Shown here piece after piece: positions 46,197-56,164 of a stretch of DNA of 64,000 nucleotides. The stretch is from Elmis aenea (lineage: Eukaryota; Arthropoda; Insecta; Coleoptera; Elmidae), in contig CANTFG010000153.1 in the NCBI GenBank assembly GCA_947652605.1, positions 1 to 64,000 on the forward strand, written 5' to 3'. Below the pieces are notes generated by a model. It was given only the letters and a program-made list of their open reading frames with translations, made no database searches and was not told the DNA's origin. Each line of letters starts with the position of its first letter. Position 1 is the first letter of the stretch. The position numbers and the translations under genes were made by a program.

Positions 46197-47405
46197 TTAA
46201 ATGCCTGAAGGGCGAAGTAAATAACTATATATCGAGCTTAGGTTGCTGATGTCGGTTCTATTATTTAAAGTATTAGGTTTAGTACTAATATGATACATTT
46301 CAAGAAACAGTCTTTTATTTAAATTACTTTCTTTGTCCAGGATTTTTATATTTTCATTGTTGATTACATGTTTATTGTTTTGTAAATGAGAAGCTAAAGC
46401 GCAAGAATTCAAATTGATTTTCCGATTACTTTCGTTAATGTGTTGAGAGATTCTCGTTTTTAATAGTTGTTTGGTTTGACCAACATAAATTTTTTCACAA
46501 TTCAAACAAGAGACACTATAAACCAGATTCGACTCCAAGAGCAAAGGTGTCTTATCTTTAACTTTAGAAAATAATTGACCGATATTGATAACGTTGCGTT
46601 TGGCAATTAACAAGTTTTCTTTGTGAAGTATGTTTGTAATTCGTGGTGTCAGATTTTCCACAAAGGGCACCGTGCCTATAATGATACTAGATGGAGTGGG
46701 GTCCAAACCATTACTGGAAATGTTATTGATATCCAGATCCCCAGGGGTAACTTTTTTGACGATTTGAGCGATGGATTTGTGGAAAATCAATTTGGAGACC
46801 AAAGCTTTTGGATATGAGTTGTCTGTGAGAATATGTGCCAATTTGGTTAAATTATTATGTAACAAAGAAGGGTGGGAAATTTTAGTTATTCTGTTCCTCA
46901 TGCCAGTAACAAAATTAATTTTAGTATTAAGAGGATGGGATGATAAAAAGTTAATATATCTGCCGGAGCTGGTCGGTTTTTGATACCAGTCCAGTATAAT
47001 TGTGTTGTGTTCATTGCGAATGAGTTTCGTATCCAAAAATGGAACACTTCTCCGAGTTTCTTTTTCAATAGTGAACTGGATATGAAAATTGTAATTGTTG
47101 AAGACTTCAAGAATCGTGTTGCACTGATCATGAGGAACAGCAGTGACCAAATCATCTACAAATTTGAATAAAAAGGGGAGTTGAAAGTTTAGTTTCTTGA
47201 CACAGTCATCTAACAGAAAGTCCATAACCAAAGTAGCAATAATCGGGCTTAAATTTGAACCCATTGGGCAACCCAATGTTTGAAGATAAAACTGAGTATC
47301 ATAAGAAAAATAATTGGAATCAAAAATGAACGATATAATATTTAGAAATTTGTTTAATGAAATAGGACTGAACGGTTCTAAACTCTCCCAGTTATCTGTG
47401 ATCAA
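46197..47405 (-). CDS. Penelope-like RT (C-terminal half) plus GIY-YIG endonuclease
   Basis: The 402-residue open frame starts MITDNWESLEPFSPISLNKF. The RT core follows: TQFYLQTLGCPMGSNLSPII, then FLFKFVDDLVTAVPH, where the catalytic YADD-equivalent is VDD, then FTIEKETRRSVPFLDTKLIR and LDWYQKPTSSGRYINFLSSH, a Penelope hallmark. The linker ends with LLLESNLVYSVSCLNCEKIY. The GIY-YIG part reads VYSVSCLNCEKIYVGQTKQL, with a CxxC pair, then LKTRISQHINE and LFLEMYHIST. The frame continues upstream as LDIPQKLVLDL to about 47445 with one stop, so the N-terminal RT fingers are missing. Absence of stops over 1.2 kb indicates recent origin. It lies antisense in Indy intron 2. Confidence 0.92.
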   Translation of the reverse strand: MITDNWESLEPFSPISLNKFLNIISFIFDSNYFSYDTQFYLQTLGCPMGSNLSPIIATLVMDFLLDDCVKKLNFQLPFLFKFVDDLVTAVPHDQCNTILEVFNNYNFHIQFTIEKETRRSVPFLDTKLIRNEHNTIILDWYQKPTSSGRYINFLSSHPLNTKINFVTGMRNRITKISHPSLLHNNLTKLAHILTDNSYPKALVSKLIFHKSIAQIVKKVTPGDLDINNISSNGLDPTPSSIIIGTVPFVENLTPRITNILHKENLLIAKRNVINIGQLFSKVKDKTPLLLESNLVYSVSCLNCEKIYVGQTKQLLKTRISQHINESNRKINLNSCALASHLQNNKHVINNENIKILDKESNLNKRLFLEMYHISTKPNTLNNRTDISNLSSIYSYLLRPSGI

Positions 47406-47831
47406 ATCAAGAACTAATTTTTGAGGGATGTCTAGATGTGGTATTTAAATATTTAGCAGATGTAAAGAGTTTTCTTTATAAACCCAATGACCACCTTCCC
47501 GTTACTTTCTTCAAATTGTTTGCTATAATTTGAATAAACTTCGAACTGATTTTTCTCGAAACTTTTCTTATGTATGCATACTTTTTTAATACATGGTCGG
47601 ATTCAGAATTAAATTCTCTATCCGAATCAACAAAAAAATTGATACTATGTAATTTAAAAAAAAAAAAACAGTTGCCTATCGCTAATTTGACATACGTCAT
47701 CGTAGAGATAACAAATCACTTAATAGAGAATTTGTCGCCGTTTTCAAAAATATAAGGTTTGTTGGGGTTATTTTCAATAATTCAATAGTTATAGGTATAG
47801 GGGTGCGACAGTCAAACTAAATCACTCGGTA

Positions 47832-48485
47832 TAGAAACCAGAGCCGTAGCAATGCATTGGCAACGGGGCAAGTGCCAAGGGCGCGAGGCGTGAAGGGCGC
47901 CAAACGTAAACATTTATGCACCCTGGCCTAAAGAACTAAAAATATCAGGCGCCCTTTGCTTAAATTCGTGCTGCCCCAATGTCCCTACGATAGGGTGACC
48001 ATTCGTCCCCGATTTTCGGGGACAGTCCCCGAAACAAGATTCAAGTCCCGGATTGTTCCTGTCCCCGATTTTCATAATTTTTCTATACACATTTAAAATA
48101 ATGAATATATTGTATTTTCACTGTTGCCAAATTATGCAAATCTGTTAGTCTGGCAACATTGTAACAATGTAACCGCCTATTGGTCACGAAAACTGGAGTG
48201 GGGAGAAGTTTGTGCACCTTAAATAAAGTGTCAAATCCGAAAACGTTGTTAGGTTAGGTTACTTAGGGTTACCATACGTCCTTTTCCTGGAAATATCCTC
48301 TCTTTTTGTAATGTGCAAAAATGCGTGGCTTTTAAATCCCGCTTTTTAATTTGAATTCCGTTTATTAAAATGAAAGTTGTGGTTTGTGATGTACGGGAAA
48401 CGGGAAAATAGATTTTACGAAAGTTAGTTGAGGACCTTTTTTTTTGGTAACCCCAGCTTAGTGCTTAGTGTCCCCGAAAGTTCAT
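47832..48485. other. Unassigned, with decayed MITE-like ends
   Basis: CAGAGCCGTAGCAATGCATT at about 47841 and TAGGGTGACCATTCGTCCCC at about 47992 look like terminal sequences of common DNA-transposon families. GGGTTACCATACGTCC at about 48266 resembles the second. No complete borders were found. Confidence 0.4.
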
Positions 48486-49484
48486 ATTTTTTTTCCTTTA
48501 GGGTCTCCTTTCGGAGTTACACCCCCCTGGAGGGGATCGGTAAAATTGGGTTTTTATTTTATTTCCCAAATTTGGATAAATGTGGCAGATTTATACTTAT
48601 AAAAAGGTTTCCCATAGTAATATTTTTAATCATCTCCCACTTTCACAGGGTGAAAAGTGCGACCCCTGTTGGTTTTTTTATCAGGACTTTTTGGTGGGTT
48701 GAAATCTAGCAATTTTAATTTTTTTTTTAAACTTGATTTATTTAGAAGTTTTTTTTATTCTCTAACTGTCCTCGTTAAACCTACAGTTTTTGAGTAAAAA
48801 GTTATATGGATGAACATGAATTATCAAATATTCCAATATAAAACGATATTGGATAGAAGTGACGGGTGTAATTCATTTTGACGCTAAACGCTAAAACGCC
48901 CGTCAATTCTACCCAACATGATCATAAACATCATATTCACTCATTTAATTTTTTACTCAAAACTGTAAGATATACGAGAAAAACTAAAGAATAAAAAAAG
49001 GTTCTAAATAAATCAAACGAACAAAAAAAATTTTTTGCAAAATTTCAACTCACCAAAAAGTTCTGATTAAAAAACCAACAGGGGTCGCACTTATCAGCCC
49101 CCTATGAAGGTGGAAGATGATTGAAAATAATACTAGGGAAACCTTTTAATAAGTATAAAACATCTACCAAATATCATTCTCCTACATTTATCTAAATTTG
49201 AGAAATAAAATGAAAACCTAATTTTATCGCTCCCCTTTAGGGGGGTGTAGCTCCGAAAGACGTCTAAGAAAAAATTGTTATATAAAAGACCCCACTTTAT
49301 TTTCAATAAGGAATCACCTTCCGAATTTTTTCGCATTATTTAAGAAACACCCTGTATAATTTATGTAACGTTATATAACATAACAATTCATTTTTTTAAC
49401 CTTATTTATAACGTTATGTAACGAAAACATATAATAAATAACGTTATACAATAACGTAACGATTTAAAACGTTATTCCATCCCT
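48486..49484. mobile_element. Composite hAT element with foldback, copy 3, truncated
   Basis: The right end AACGTTATTCCATCCCTG at 49484 and the interior match 23841-25301, but the left hAT end is missing and the match starts abruptly near 48486. In this copy the internal foldback border is clear: GAAACACCCTG followed by TA at about 49353, next to the hAT sequence ATTTATGTAACG. Confidence 0.8.
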
Positions 49485-50976
49485 GATTTGCAGGTGCCAG
49501 TTATAAAATCAAAACAAAATATCTAAGTAGTGTTGAAATAAACAAAATATCACAAAACATGACTTAAACAATGTGTAGATATTAAATATTATCCATTTGC
49601 CGTATGAAAAAATTTTATTTACTAAGAATTTTCATACAAAATATATCAAGGTACAATTGTAACTTTACCGCCTGTTACGTTGCAAAATTATGCCGCCTGA
49701 CGAGGGTTAAAACCTCCATATTTCATAAGCCATATTACCTTTATTTGAAAAGATTTGTGCGCCAAATTTTCAGAATCGGAGAAGTAACTACTAAGGATTT
49801 TAAAAATGACATCAAAAAGATTCTAGGCCTGTGTTTCGCGCGGTCATACTTACTTATCAAACAGAAAATCCTACTGCGCACGTTCACAAGTGAAATATGC
49901 TTAACGCGTATTTGTTTAAAAATTACCGCCATGTAACTTTGTACACTCTGTCTTACGTTCAAGAATTTATGGTAGTTTTTTTTTTTAAGTTGTGATACGT
50001 TTTGTTCCTATTTTTATATTACACAACGATTTTGTACAGTTTTCTTATCTTATAATTTGTTTACTGAATTAATTTTGTTTCAATGGTCAGCACTTTGGAT
50101 GGGTATTTTTTAAATTGGACCAGTGATGTGGTAAAGTAATTATATTTGTTTAGTTGATTGCATTTATTCATTGCAGTATTTTATCGTTACAAATAAATAT
50201 ACAATGTAATTTATATATTAAACTGGACTGTGAAATTAAAATTTGATGAACAATACACAAAGATATGACAAAACTTAATTTTGATATAATTTTGTGCATC
50301 TCGCAAGTTACGTTTGCATATTTCTTAATGTTGCGTTTATTCTTTTCTTCGTTCCACCATAAAATATGTGTTAGATGGGCCATCATTCTGAAAGAATGTA
50401 AAAATACCAATATACTGTCATGCGAATAATATACATTACTAGTTTACATGAGTTATTTATTTAGGTACTTGTTGAATGAACACAATATAATATTACGGAT
50501 TTAAAAATGTAACAAAATTAATATCAATTTGTAAAATAAAAGATTCACTGTACTTACCAAAGCCCTATTTCGTCGCTTCGTTCCTAAATTTACTAATATC
50601 CAACACACTTAATTATTGTTAAGAATTGTTTCTTTTTTAATTCAACACAAATACAAAAATAAAATATAAAAATTCACCCCCAATCACTAAATGTTATTGA
50701 GTAAACAAGTCGAAATGACAGGGTTTTAGCCTTAAACGCGGCTGTCGAGCCGGTTTCACGTGAATTACGTCTAGCATTTACGGTTAGGGTTCATTCTTGG
50801 TCCTCAGTAGAAACGGAATATCAACTACGCGAATTGGGAAGTCACCACTAACGCGTGGTGTTTACGCTGGTGTTTAAAAGTTACTGAATAAGGGGGCAGA
50901 TCGCATTTGATTTAAAGCAAATTTAATTAAGAATACTTGTAAGCTAAAACAAATAACACATTTTTTTGTGTTTCAG
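49485..50976. other. 3' part of Indy intron 2, no element recognised
   Basis: About 1.5 kb contains opposed short frames (49604-49962) without motifs and a polypyrimidine tract TTTTTTTGTGTTTCAG before exon C. No transposon borders were recognised here, unusual for this window, so conserved intronic elements could be sought here first. Confidence 0.4.
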
Positions 50977-51645
50977 GTTAAAGATGCGACTGCCGCTCTC
51001 ATAGTCGTTATGTTTCTCTTCATTCTGCCATCAAAACCAGACTTCATCTACATGTTCAGCAGTGACGAATCCAAACGTCCAAAGGCGCCGTCCCCGGCCT
51101 TGATAACATGGAAGGTCGTCCAACAGAAACTCCCGTGGGGTCTAATTTTCCTCCTGGGTGGAGGTTTCGCCCTTGCAGCCGGCGCCGATGAAAGTAAAAT
51201 GAGTCATATGATAGCAGAAGAATTGGCAGGATTAGTCAAATTGCCAAAGCTGGCCGTATTAGCCATTGCCAGCACGTTGGCCGTATTGTTAACCCAGTTC
51301 TCCAGCAACGTCGCTGTTGCTAACGTTATATTGCCGGTTTTAGCGGAAATGTCGAAGAATGCCAGATGGCATCCGATGTACCTGATGATGCCCGCGGCCT
51401 TGTCATGTTCCCACGCCTACTGTTTACCCGTTGGTACGCCACCGAACGCCATTGCCGCCGCTCCCTGTAACATACCTACGAAACAAATGGCTATCGCGGG
51501 CATAGGTGTCACGATTATCTCGCTCCTAGTATTATTTATAATATTCCCAACTTTGGGATCTGTTGTTTACCCACTTGAAACTTTCCCCGACTGGGCGATG
51601 AAGGGCATCGAGGAAGTAGTTGTTAGAAACGGAACCAATTGTTAA
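50977..51645 (+). CDS. Indy: Indy/SLC13 transporter, coding exon C with stop
   Basis: The acceptor is TTTCAG at 50976. The frame continues directly with VKDATAALIVVMFLFILPSK and ends GTNC-TAA at 51643-51645 (residues 348-569). It carries SPALITWKVVQQKLPWGLIF (386-405) and LLGGGFALAAGADESKM, then the second SNT-type signature LLTQFSSNVAVANVILPVLA (451-470; motif SNV at 457-459). The sodium/substrate loop CLPVGTPPNAIAAAPCNI (TPPN at 501-504) follows. The C-terminal sequon NGT at 565-567 matches the extracellular C-terminal glycosylation site usual in SLC13 carriers. Total length of 569 residues is normal for the family and no key motif is missing, so the gene looks functional. Insects often carry several Indy paralogues; I cannot say which this is. 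Confidence 0.95.
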   Translation, partial: VKDATAALIVVMFLFILPSKPDFIYMFSSDESKRPKAPSPALITWKVVQQKLPWGLIFLLGGGFALAAGADESKMSHMIAEELAGLVKLPKLAVLAIASTLAVLLTQFSSNVAVANVILPVLAEMSKNARWHPMYLMMPAALSCSHAYCLPVGTPPNAIAAAPCNIPTKQMAIAGIGVTIISLLVLFIIFPTLGSVVYPLETFPDWAMKGIEEVVVRNGTNC

Positions 51646-51800
51646 TCTGAAACAATTGTGAGTGATCTATTAATTTATTTACGTGTTAAAAAACAAAGAC
51701 TGCGGATACGAAAATCTTTCGTAAAGGTTTTAGAGTGCTACGACCTCTCAAGTAAACAACCATTGACTAAAATTCATGAAGATGTCAATATAAGCCCATA
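51646..51800 (+). other. Indy: Start of the Indy 3' UTR
   Basis: About 155 bp follows the stop before a foldback begins at 51803. No AATAAA occurs in this stretch. The transcript therefore either uses a variant signal or runs into the foldback, where an AATAAA lies near 52434. Confidence 0.45.
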
Positions 51801-51802
51801 TA

Positions 51803-53303
51803 CAGGGTTCTCGTTTTTCGAGGACCACTATGGGGATCTCGTAAACGGTAAGAGTTACGACTTCGGTTAAATTAGGGCAAAGTTGTATATTCAGGTGCTC
51901 AATAATTTGACTCAAACAGAACTTATCTAGCTTTTTTAGTTTTTGAGATACAGGTGGAAAAGTAAAAAAAATGGATTTTTGTTTTTTGCCCGTAATTTTT
52001 TCATTTGATGTCGAATTTTATTTCAGTAACAACATTTTCATGGCCACTTTTTGCAAGGAATCAGAATCCCAATTATATTTTCCGTGCGACGTTTCGTTTT
52101 TTTTTTTAAACCATCATCAGTTCAATTTTTTCTTATGGACGCTGTCTGATTTTAACGCCAATTTATAGAGCATTTTTTTCTGAATTCGATAATGTATTTA
52201 CTTGGAACTTTTTTGAAACAGTTGTTGTTAAAAATGGCAAAAACAAATATTTTATTTAAAACAAATCCCAATCGGCATGGTAAATAATTGTCTTTGTCCC
52301 TTTTTCCTTGGAAACAGGTAAGGAAACCGCATGAAATTACTAATAAAAAAATTGGTATTAATAAATATGTTAGGAATGCATTAACATTGTTCACTTATTA
52401 ACAAATATTTTTAGAATATTTTCTTTGGTTAAGTAATAAATTTCTGTAAAATGTGTATTTAATCCTTATTTGGCATACAAAAAATAACCAGTTATGCCTT
52501 TTATCTTTTAATAATAACTTCTAATAAGCAAAAAGCGTAAACAGATTTCTGGACGTTTTTTGTAAACTATGAACACATTATTTGATTACGAAAATTTTGT
52601 TACAAATAATTGTATGCCAAATAAGGATTAAATACACATTTTAGAGAAATTTATTACTTAACCAAAGAAAATATATTAAAAATATTTGCTATTAAGTGAA
52701 CAGTGTTGATGCATTCCCTACATATTTATTATTACCTACTTTTTTAAATAAATCCAATAACTTAAATAGTAATTTCATGCGGTTTACTTACGTGCTTCCA
52801 AGGAAAAAAGGACAAAGACAATTATTTACCATGCCGATTAGATTTTGTTTTAAATAAAATATTTGTTTTTGCCATTTTTAACAATTGTTTCAAAAAAGTC
52901 CTAAGTGTTATACATGGTCGAATTCAGGAAAAAATGCTCTACAAATTGGCGTTAAAATCAGATATAGCGTCCATAACAAAAAATTGACCTGATAATGGCT
53001 TTAAAAAAACGAAACGTCGCACGGAAAATATGATTGGGGAATTTAATTCCTTGCAAAAAGTGGCCATGAAAAAGTTTTTACAGAAATTAAATTCGACATC
53101 AAATGAAAAAGTTACGGGCAAAAAACAAAAATCCACTTTTTTACTTTTTTCCCTATATCTCAACAACTAAATGAGCTAGAAAAGTTCTGTTTGCATCGAA
53201 TTATTAAGCACCTGAATATACAACTTTGCCCTAATTTAACCGAAGTCGTAACTCTTACCGTTTCCGAGATCCCCATAGTGGCCCTCGAAAAACGAGAACC
53301 CTG
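51803..53303. mobile_element. Foldback element, 1,501 bp, at the Indy 3' end
   Basis: The ends CAGGGTTCTCGTTTTTCGAG and CTCGAAAAACGAGAACCCTG are inverse, TA-flanked (51801-51802, 53304-53305). The arms are about 650 bp and the centre is near 52555. Mirror-image short frames (51971-52168 and 52939-53166) are arm artefacts. If the Indy transcript extends this far it would carry a very long hairpin. Confidence 0.9.
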
Positions 53304-53305
53304 TA

Positions 53306-53640
53306 TGTATAGAAAGCGGCCATGAAATGCTCAAAAATTGACGATCATGAAGTATCGGTAACTGTCATAGCGTCTTGGTAGTTTAGTAGTTTAAGTGTAC
53401 TTGGGCAATTTCGTGTAAAAAACGAATGCTAGGTTCACAAACAGCATATGAGAGTCACGTTTAAAGTTAGTTCAAAGTTTTCTTAATTAAATGTTAACGA
53501 AGTTATTACGTTTATTTTCATTTTAAAAAAAACGGACCAGCGTGGCTGTCAAGTATAAACGCTGTGTTTACTTGTAAGCGTTCAAACTTTAACCAAGCTT
53601 TAACTTGATCCTTTATAACTGATTTAAACAAAGTTATTTT
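53306..53640. other. Unassigned sequence
   Basis: No supported feature. Confidence 0.4.
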
Positions 53641-54137
53641 GGTACTTGTTTGTTTTGTGAGAGCCAGTAGTGTCTATTGTCACTTTTCGCCAACCATCCA
53701 CTGTCGTATTATATTGCCTTCATTTTTATTACTTATTTAAAATAAAAGTTTTAACCAACCTTTAACCTGGCCTTCTTTACCGAGCTTGGTGGCTGGTTGG
53801 TAAAACAACCTAACTTGTAATCGGGAGGTCCTGGGTTGGATTCCCAGGGCCGACTGTCATTGTAGAGGTTTCAGGTGGTTTCCTCTATGGTTAAGGCAAA
53901 TGCTGTGGCAGTATTTCCACCTATCCTTGCCCATCCTTGACTATCCACATCCCTACCCATTATCCTTGTACCTCTTACGACTGAAGAGGGGGTCAACCCC
54001 CCTATAGCAGTCTCCGCGCGACCCGTGACCTGACCCTCTTCCACTGATCAAATAAATGACAGATTTTAGATTGTTCAATTTTTTTATTTTTTTTCAAGAC
54101 TATAGACACTACTGGGTCTCACGAAACAGACAAATAC
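53641..54137. mobile_element. GGTACTTGTCTGTTTCGTGA MITE, interrupted by a SINE
   Basis: The left end GGTACTTGTTTGTTTTGTGA runs into CAGTAGTGTCTATTGTCAC, and the right end CTCACGAAACAGACAAATAC is inverse. A second copy lies at 62089-62335 in the opposite orientation and lacks the 250-bp SINE. No target duplication was fixed. Confidence 0.75.
53778..54027 (+). mobile_element. tRNA-derived SINE, 250 bp
   Basis: The head resembles a tRNA gene, with an A-box-like GGTGGCTGGTTGG at 53788-53800 and a B-box GGTTGGATTCC at 53834-53844 (one change from GGTTCGATTCC). The intervening CTTGTAA looks like an anticodon loop with UGU, suggesting a tRNA-Thr ancestor. It is flanked by an imperfect 13-bp duplication, ACCTGGCCTTCTT (53765-53777) and ACCTGACCCTCTT (54028-54040), and is absent from the sister MITE at 62089. 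The 3' part ends with a GGGGGTC/ACCCCC hairpin and no A tail. Pol III would transcribe it from the internal boxes. Confidence 0.85.
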
Positions 54138-54968
54138 TGTTATGTTTAATACTTGTGCACGTAGCATTCGTTTTCTACCCGCAAATAACCGAAGTACACT
54201 ACCATAGAAAAGAATATTAAAAATTTGCAATTATTTAATTAAATAAATTATTAATGAATTTTAGGTAATGGTTGTCGAAAATTATGTATTAAAAAATCAT
54301 CAAGCAAGCGGCTTTTAGCTTTAACAGGTTCGCTGCCGCAGTGCCTAAAGGTGCAATTAGTGTCGCCGAAAAATCAGGTTTTTTTGTCATACTCCGCCTA
54401 AAGGCAAAGGTGGCATTACGGGCACAATTTTGCACGAAGCCAGCAGCTAACCTATTAAGACCTTTAATAGATGATATAACTTTTTAAAAAACTTGTGCGC
54501 ACTTAATTTATAAGAAAACTGTGAATGCTCTAATTCCCGGGGCCCGGTGTTGCCAAGGGGGCCCGTATTCGAGCTAATACACAATATTTTGTTTACAAAA
54601 TTAAATTTAAACCTTTCTAAGAGTAAAGGGGGGCCCGTTGTCTATTTTTTTCCCGGGGCCCGAATTTTCTGTGAACGGCCCTGCCTTGCACATATGGCAG
54701 AACCGGCCCTGCGTTGCGCAACAGCGTTATGATCTGGTTGCTTTGTCATAGTTGACAAGACTAGATAAAAACAATTGAAACAACAATGACAGCACGTACA
54801 GGTTCTAGATAGTCTACAGTCTACTACATCACTGGAAAACGTCGATTATCAATTGATCAATTTTCTGGGGTTTAGGAACAAAATTCCGGTTTAAATTTGA
54901 ACCATCCTCGTATATCAAATTAAGTACGTTGATATAAAATGCTTTAATAAGACAAAAATGTCCTTAAA
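54138..54968. other. Unassigned, with hAT-like ends
   Basis: GGGCCCG repeats at 54540-54660 end in CTGTGAACGGCCCTG at 54684, a hAT-type terminus without a recognised partner. Otherwise nothing is supported. Confidence 0.4.
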
Positions 54969-54970
54969 GT

Positions 54971-55533
54971 CTGTTTTATACTATACTATTTTTTCGTTTA
55001 AGAAAATCGTATACGATTTTCTAGTACGGTGTCAATCAGAAATTAAAAATTTTGAAAGAAAAATTCTTACGAAATTACTACCTGCCCTAAATGCGTCCAA
55101 TTTTAGCATGGGCGCTGGGCGCATGCATATTCTACTGTAACTGTAACTGACCGCATGTCATTATTTGTAGGTTAGGTTAACTGAAACAATCAAACGATGT
55201 TAAATACTATGATACTTATTACCGTTATCCCTCACAATTTATTTTGTAGGAATAACTATGTAGAATGGAACAAGCGTTAAATATACGTTAAATTTGAAAA
55301 TGATTCGCTTTCTGTTCTGTGATCAAACTGAACATTTGACATGGTTACTTAAGGTGCCAACAAAATATGATAAAAGTTACTAAAAAGTAACCAAAATATA
55401 TAGGAGTTTTCGTACCAAAAAAGAGTACAATGTAAATGGTGCATATTTTCCATACTAAATTCTTGAACGAAATTTGGGAATCAAAAATCGTATACGATTT
55501 TCTTAAACGAAAAAATAGTATAGTATAAAACAG
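54971..55533. mobile_element. CTGTTTTATAC MITE, 563 bp
   Basis: The ends CTGTTTTATACTATACTA and TAGTATAGTATAAAACAG are perfect inverses extending to about 50 bp. It is colinear with 22825-23289 but has about 90 extra bp near 55310-55400. It is related to the LINE-split copy at 18469. Confidence 0.82.
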
Positions 55534-55960
55534 ACATATTACGTACACGCACAAGTTTTGCTTGAAAGTTATATCATCGCCGCCATTGTGAAAATTTTAT
55601 CGTATAGCAACTATTAGACAAAAATTGTTTGTTGTCGTACCCCATCTTATGAAATAGAGGTGGCGGTGCATTGTATTGTATTTATTAGTAGAAACAATTG
55701 TTATTATAAGTGAACGTTACAATAATGTGTTCGGCGGATAAGTGTGTACTTGTAATCTCCAACACAAGAAAATAAATTGAAAATAGGACCGATTTTCAGG
55801 GATTCGAGTATATTTTTTTAAAGAAATATATCGCCCGTTGAAATAAATTTAAAAAAGTGTATTTTTGAATATTTATACTTTTTAAGTACATCTGCACACA
55901 GCCGCCGAGAGGGAGTGACTAACTGCCTTTTGCACGGCTAACTTCATCCATGGTCCGCGC
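55534..55960. other. Unassigned sequence
   Basis: No feature is supported. Confidence 0.4.
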
Positions 55961-56143
55961 CATGGGCGTCCGCAAAAGAATTTCCAGGGGGCAAAACAGA
56001 CAAATAATAATATATATAAATTTCCATTTAATTTTTTAATTTTAATAATTTGTTTTTACAAGTACTTTCACATATTTCATTTTTTTCTTGATCCCAGGGG
56101 GGGGGGGCAAATACCCCGTTTGCCCCCCTTGCGGATGCCCATT
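55961..56143. mobile_element. hAT-like MITE (CATGGGCGTCCGC), 183 bp
   Basis: The ends CATGGGCGTCCGCAA and TTGCGGATGCCCATT are flanked by a perfect 8-bp duplication GTCCGCGC (55953-55960, 56144-56151). G runs of 5-10 lie inside each end. Non-coding. Confidence 0.85.
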
Positions 56144-56164
56144 GTCCGCGCCGCTAATTGCATA

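Larger units (their letters stand above)
44533..47829. mobile_element. Large palindrome enclosing a Penelope-like element, 3.3 kb
   Basis: The ends CCGGGTGATTCAGTTTGA and TCAAACTAAATCACTCGG are inverse, TA-flanked (44531-44532, 47830-47831). The arms of about 390 bp cover 44533-44850 plus 45170-45245 and 47445-47829. The left arm is interrupted by the palindrome 44833-45148. Between the arms lies a 5'-truncated Penelope-like element on the minus strand (3' UTR from about 45246, ORF 46197-47405). The last 60 bp of each arm (…CTTTATAAACCCAATG) may itself be Penelope terminal sequence. Confidence 0.75.

Noticed and set aside
51971..53166. Two short ORFs with similar proteins on opposite strands (51971-52168, 52939-53166)
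   Set aside because: They are the two arms of one palindrome, not genes.
53778..53850. Functional tRNA gene
   Set aside because: The acceptor stem does not close, the B box is altered and the unit lies in a TSD-flanked SINE.
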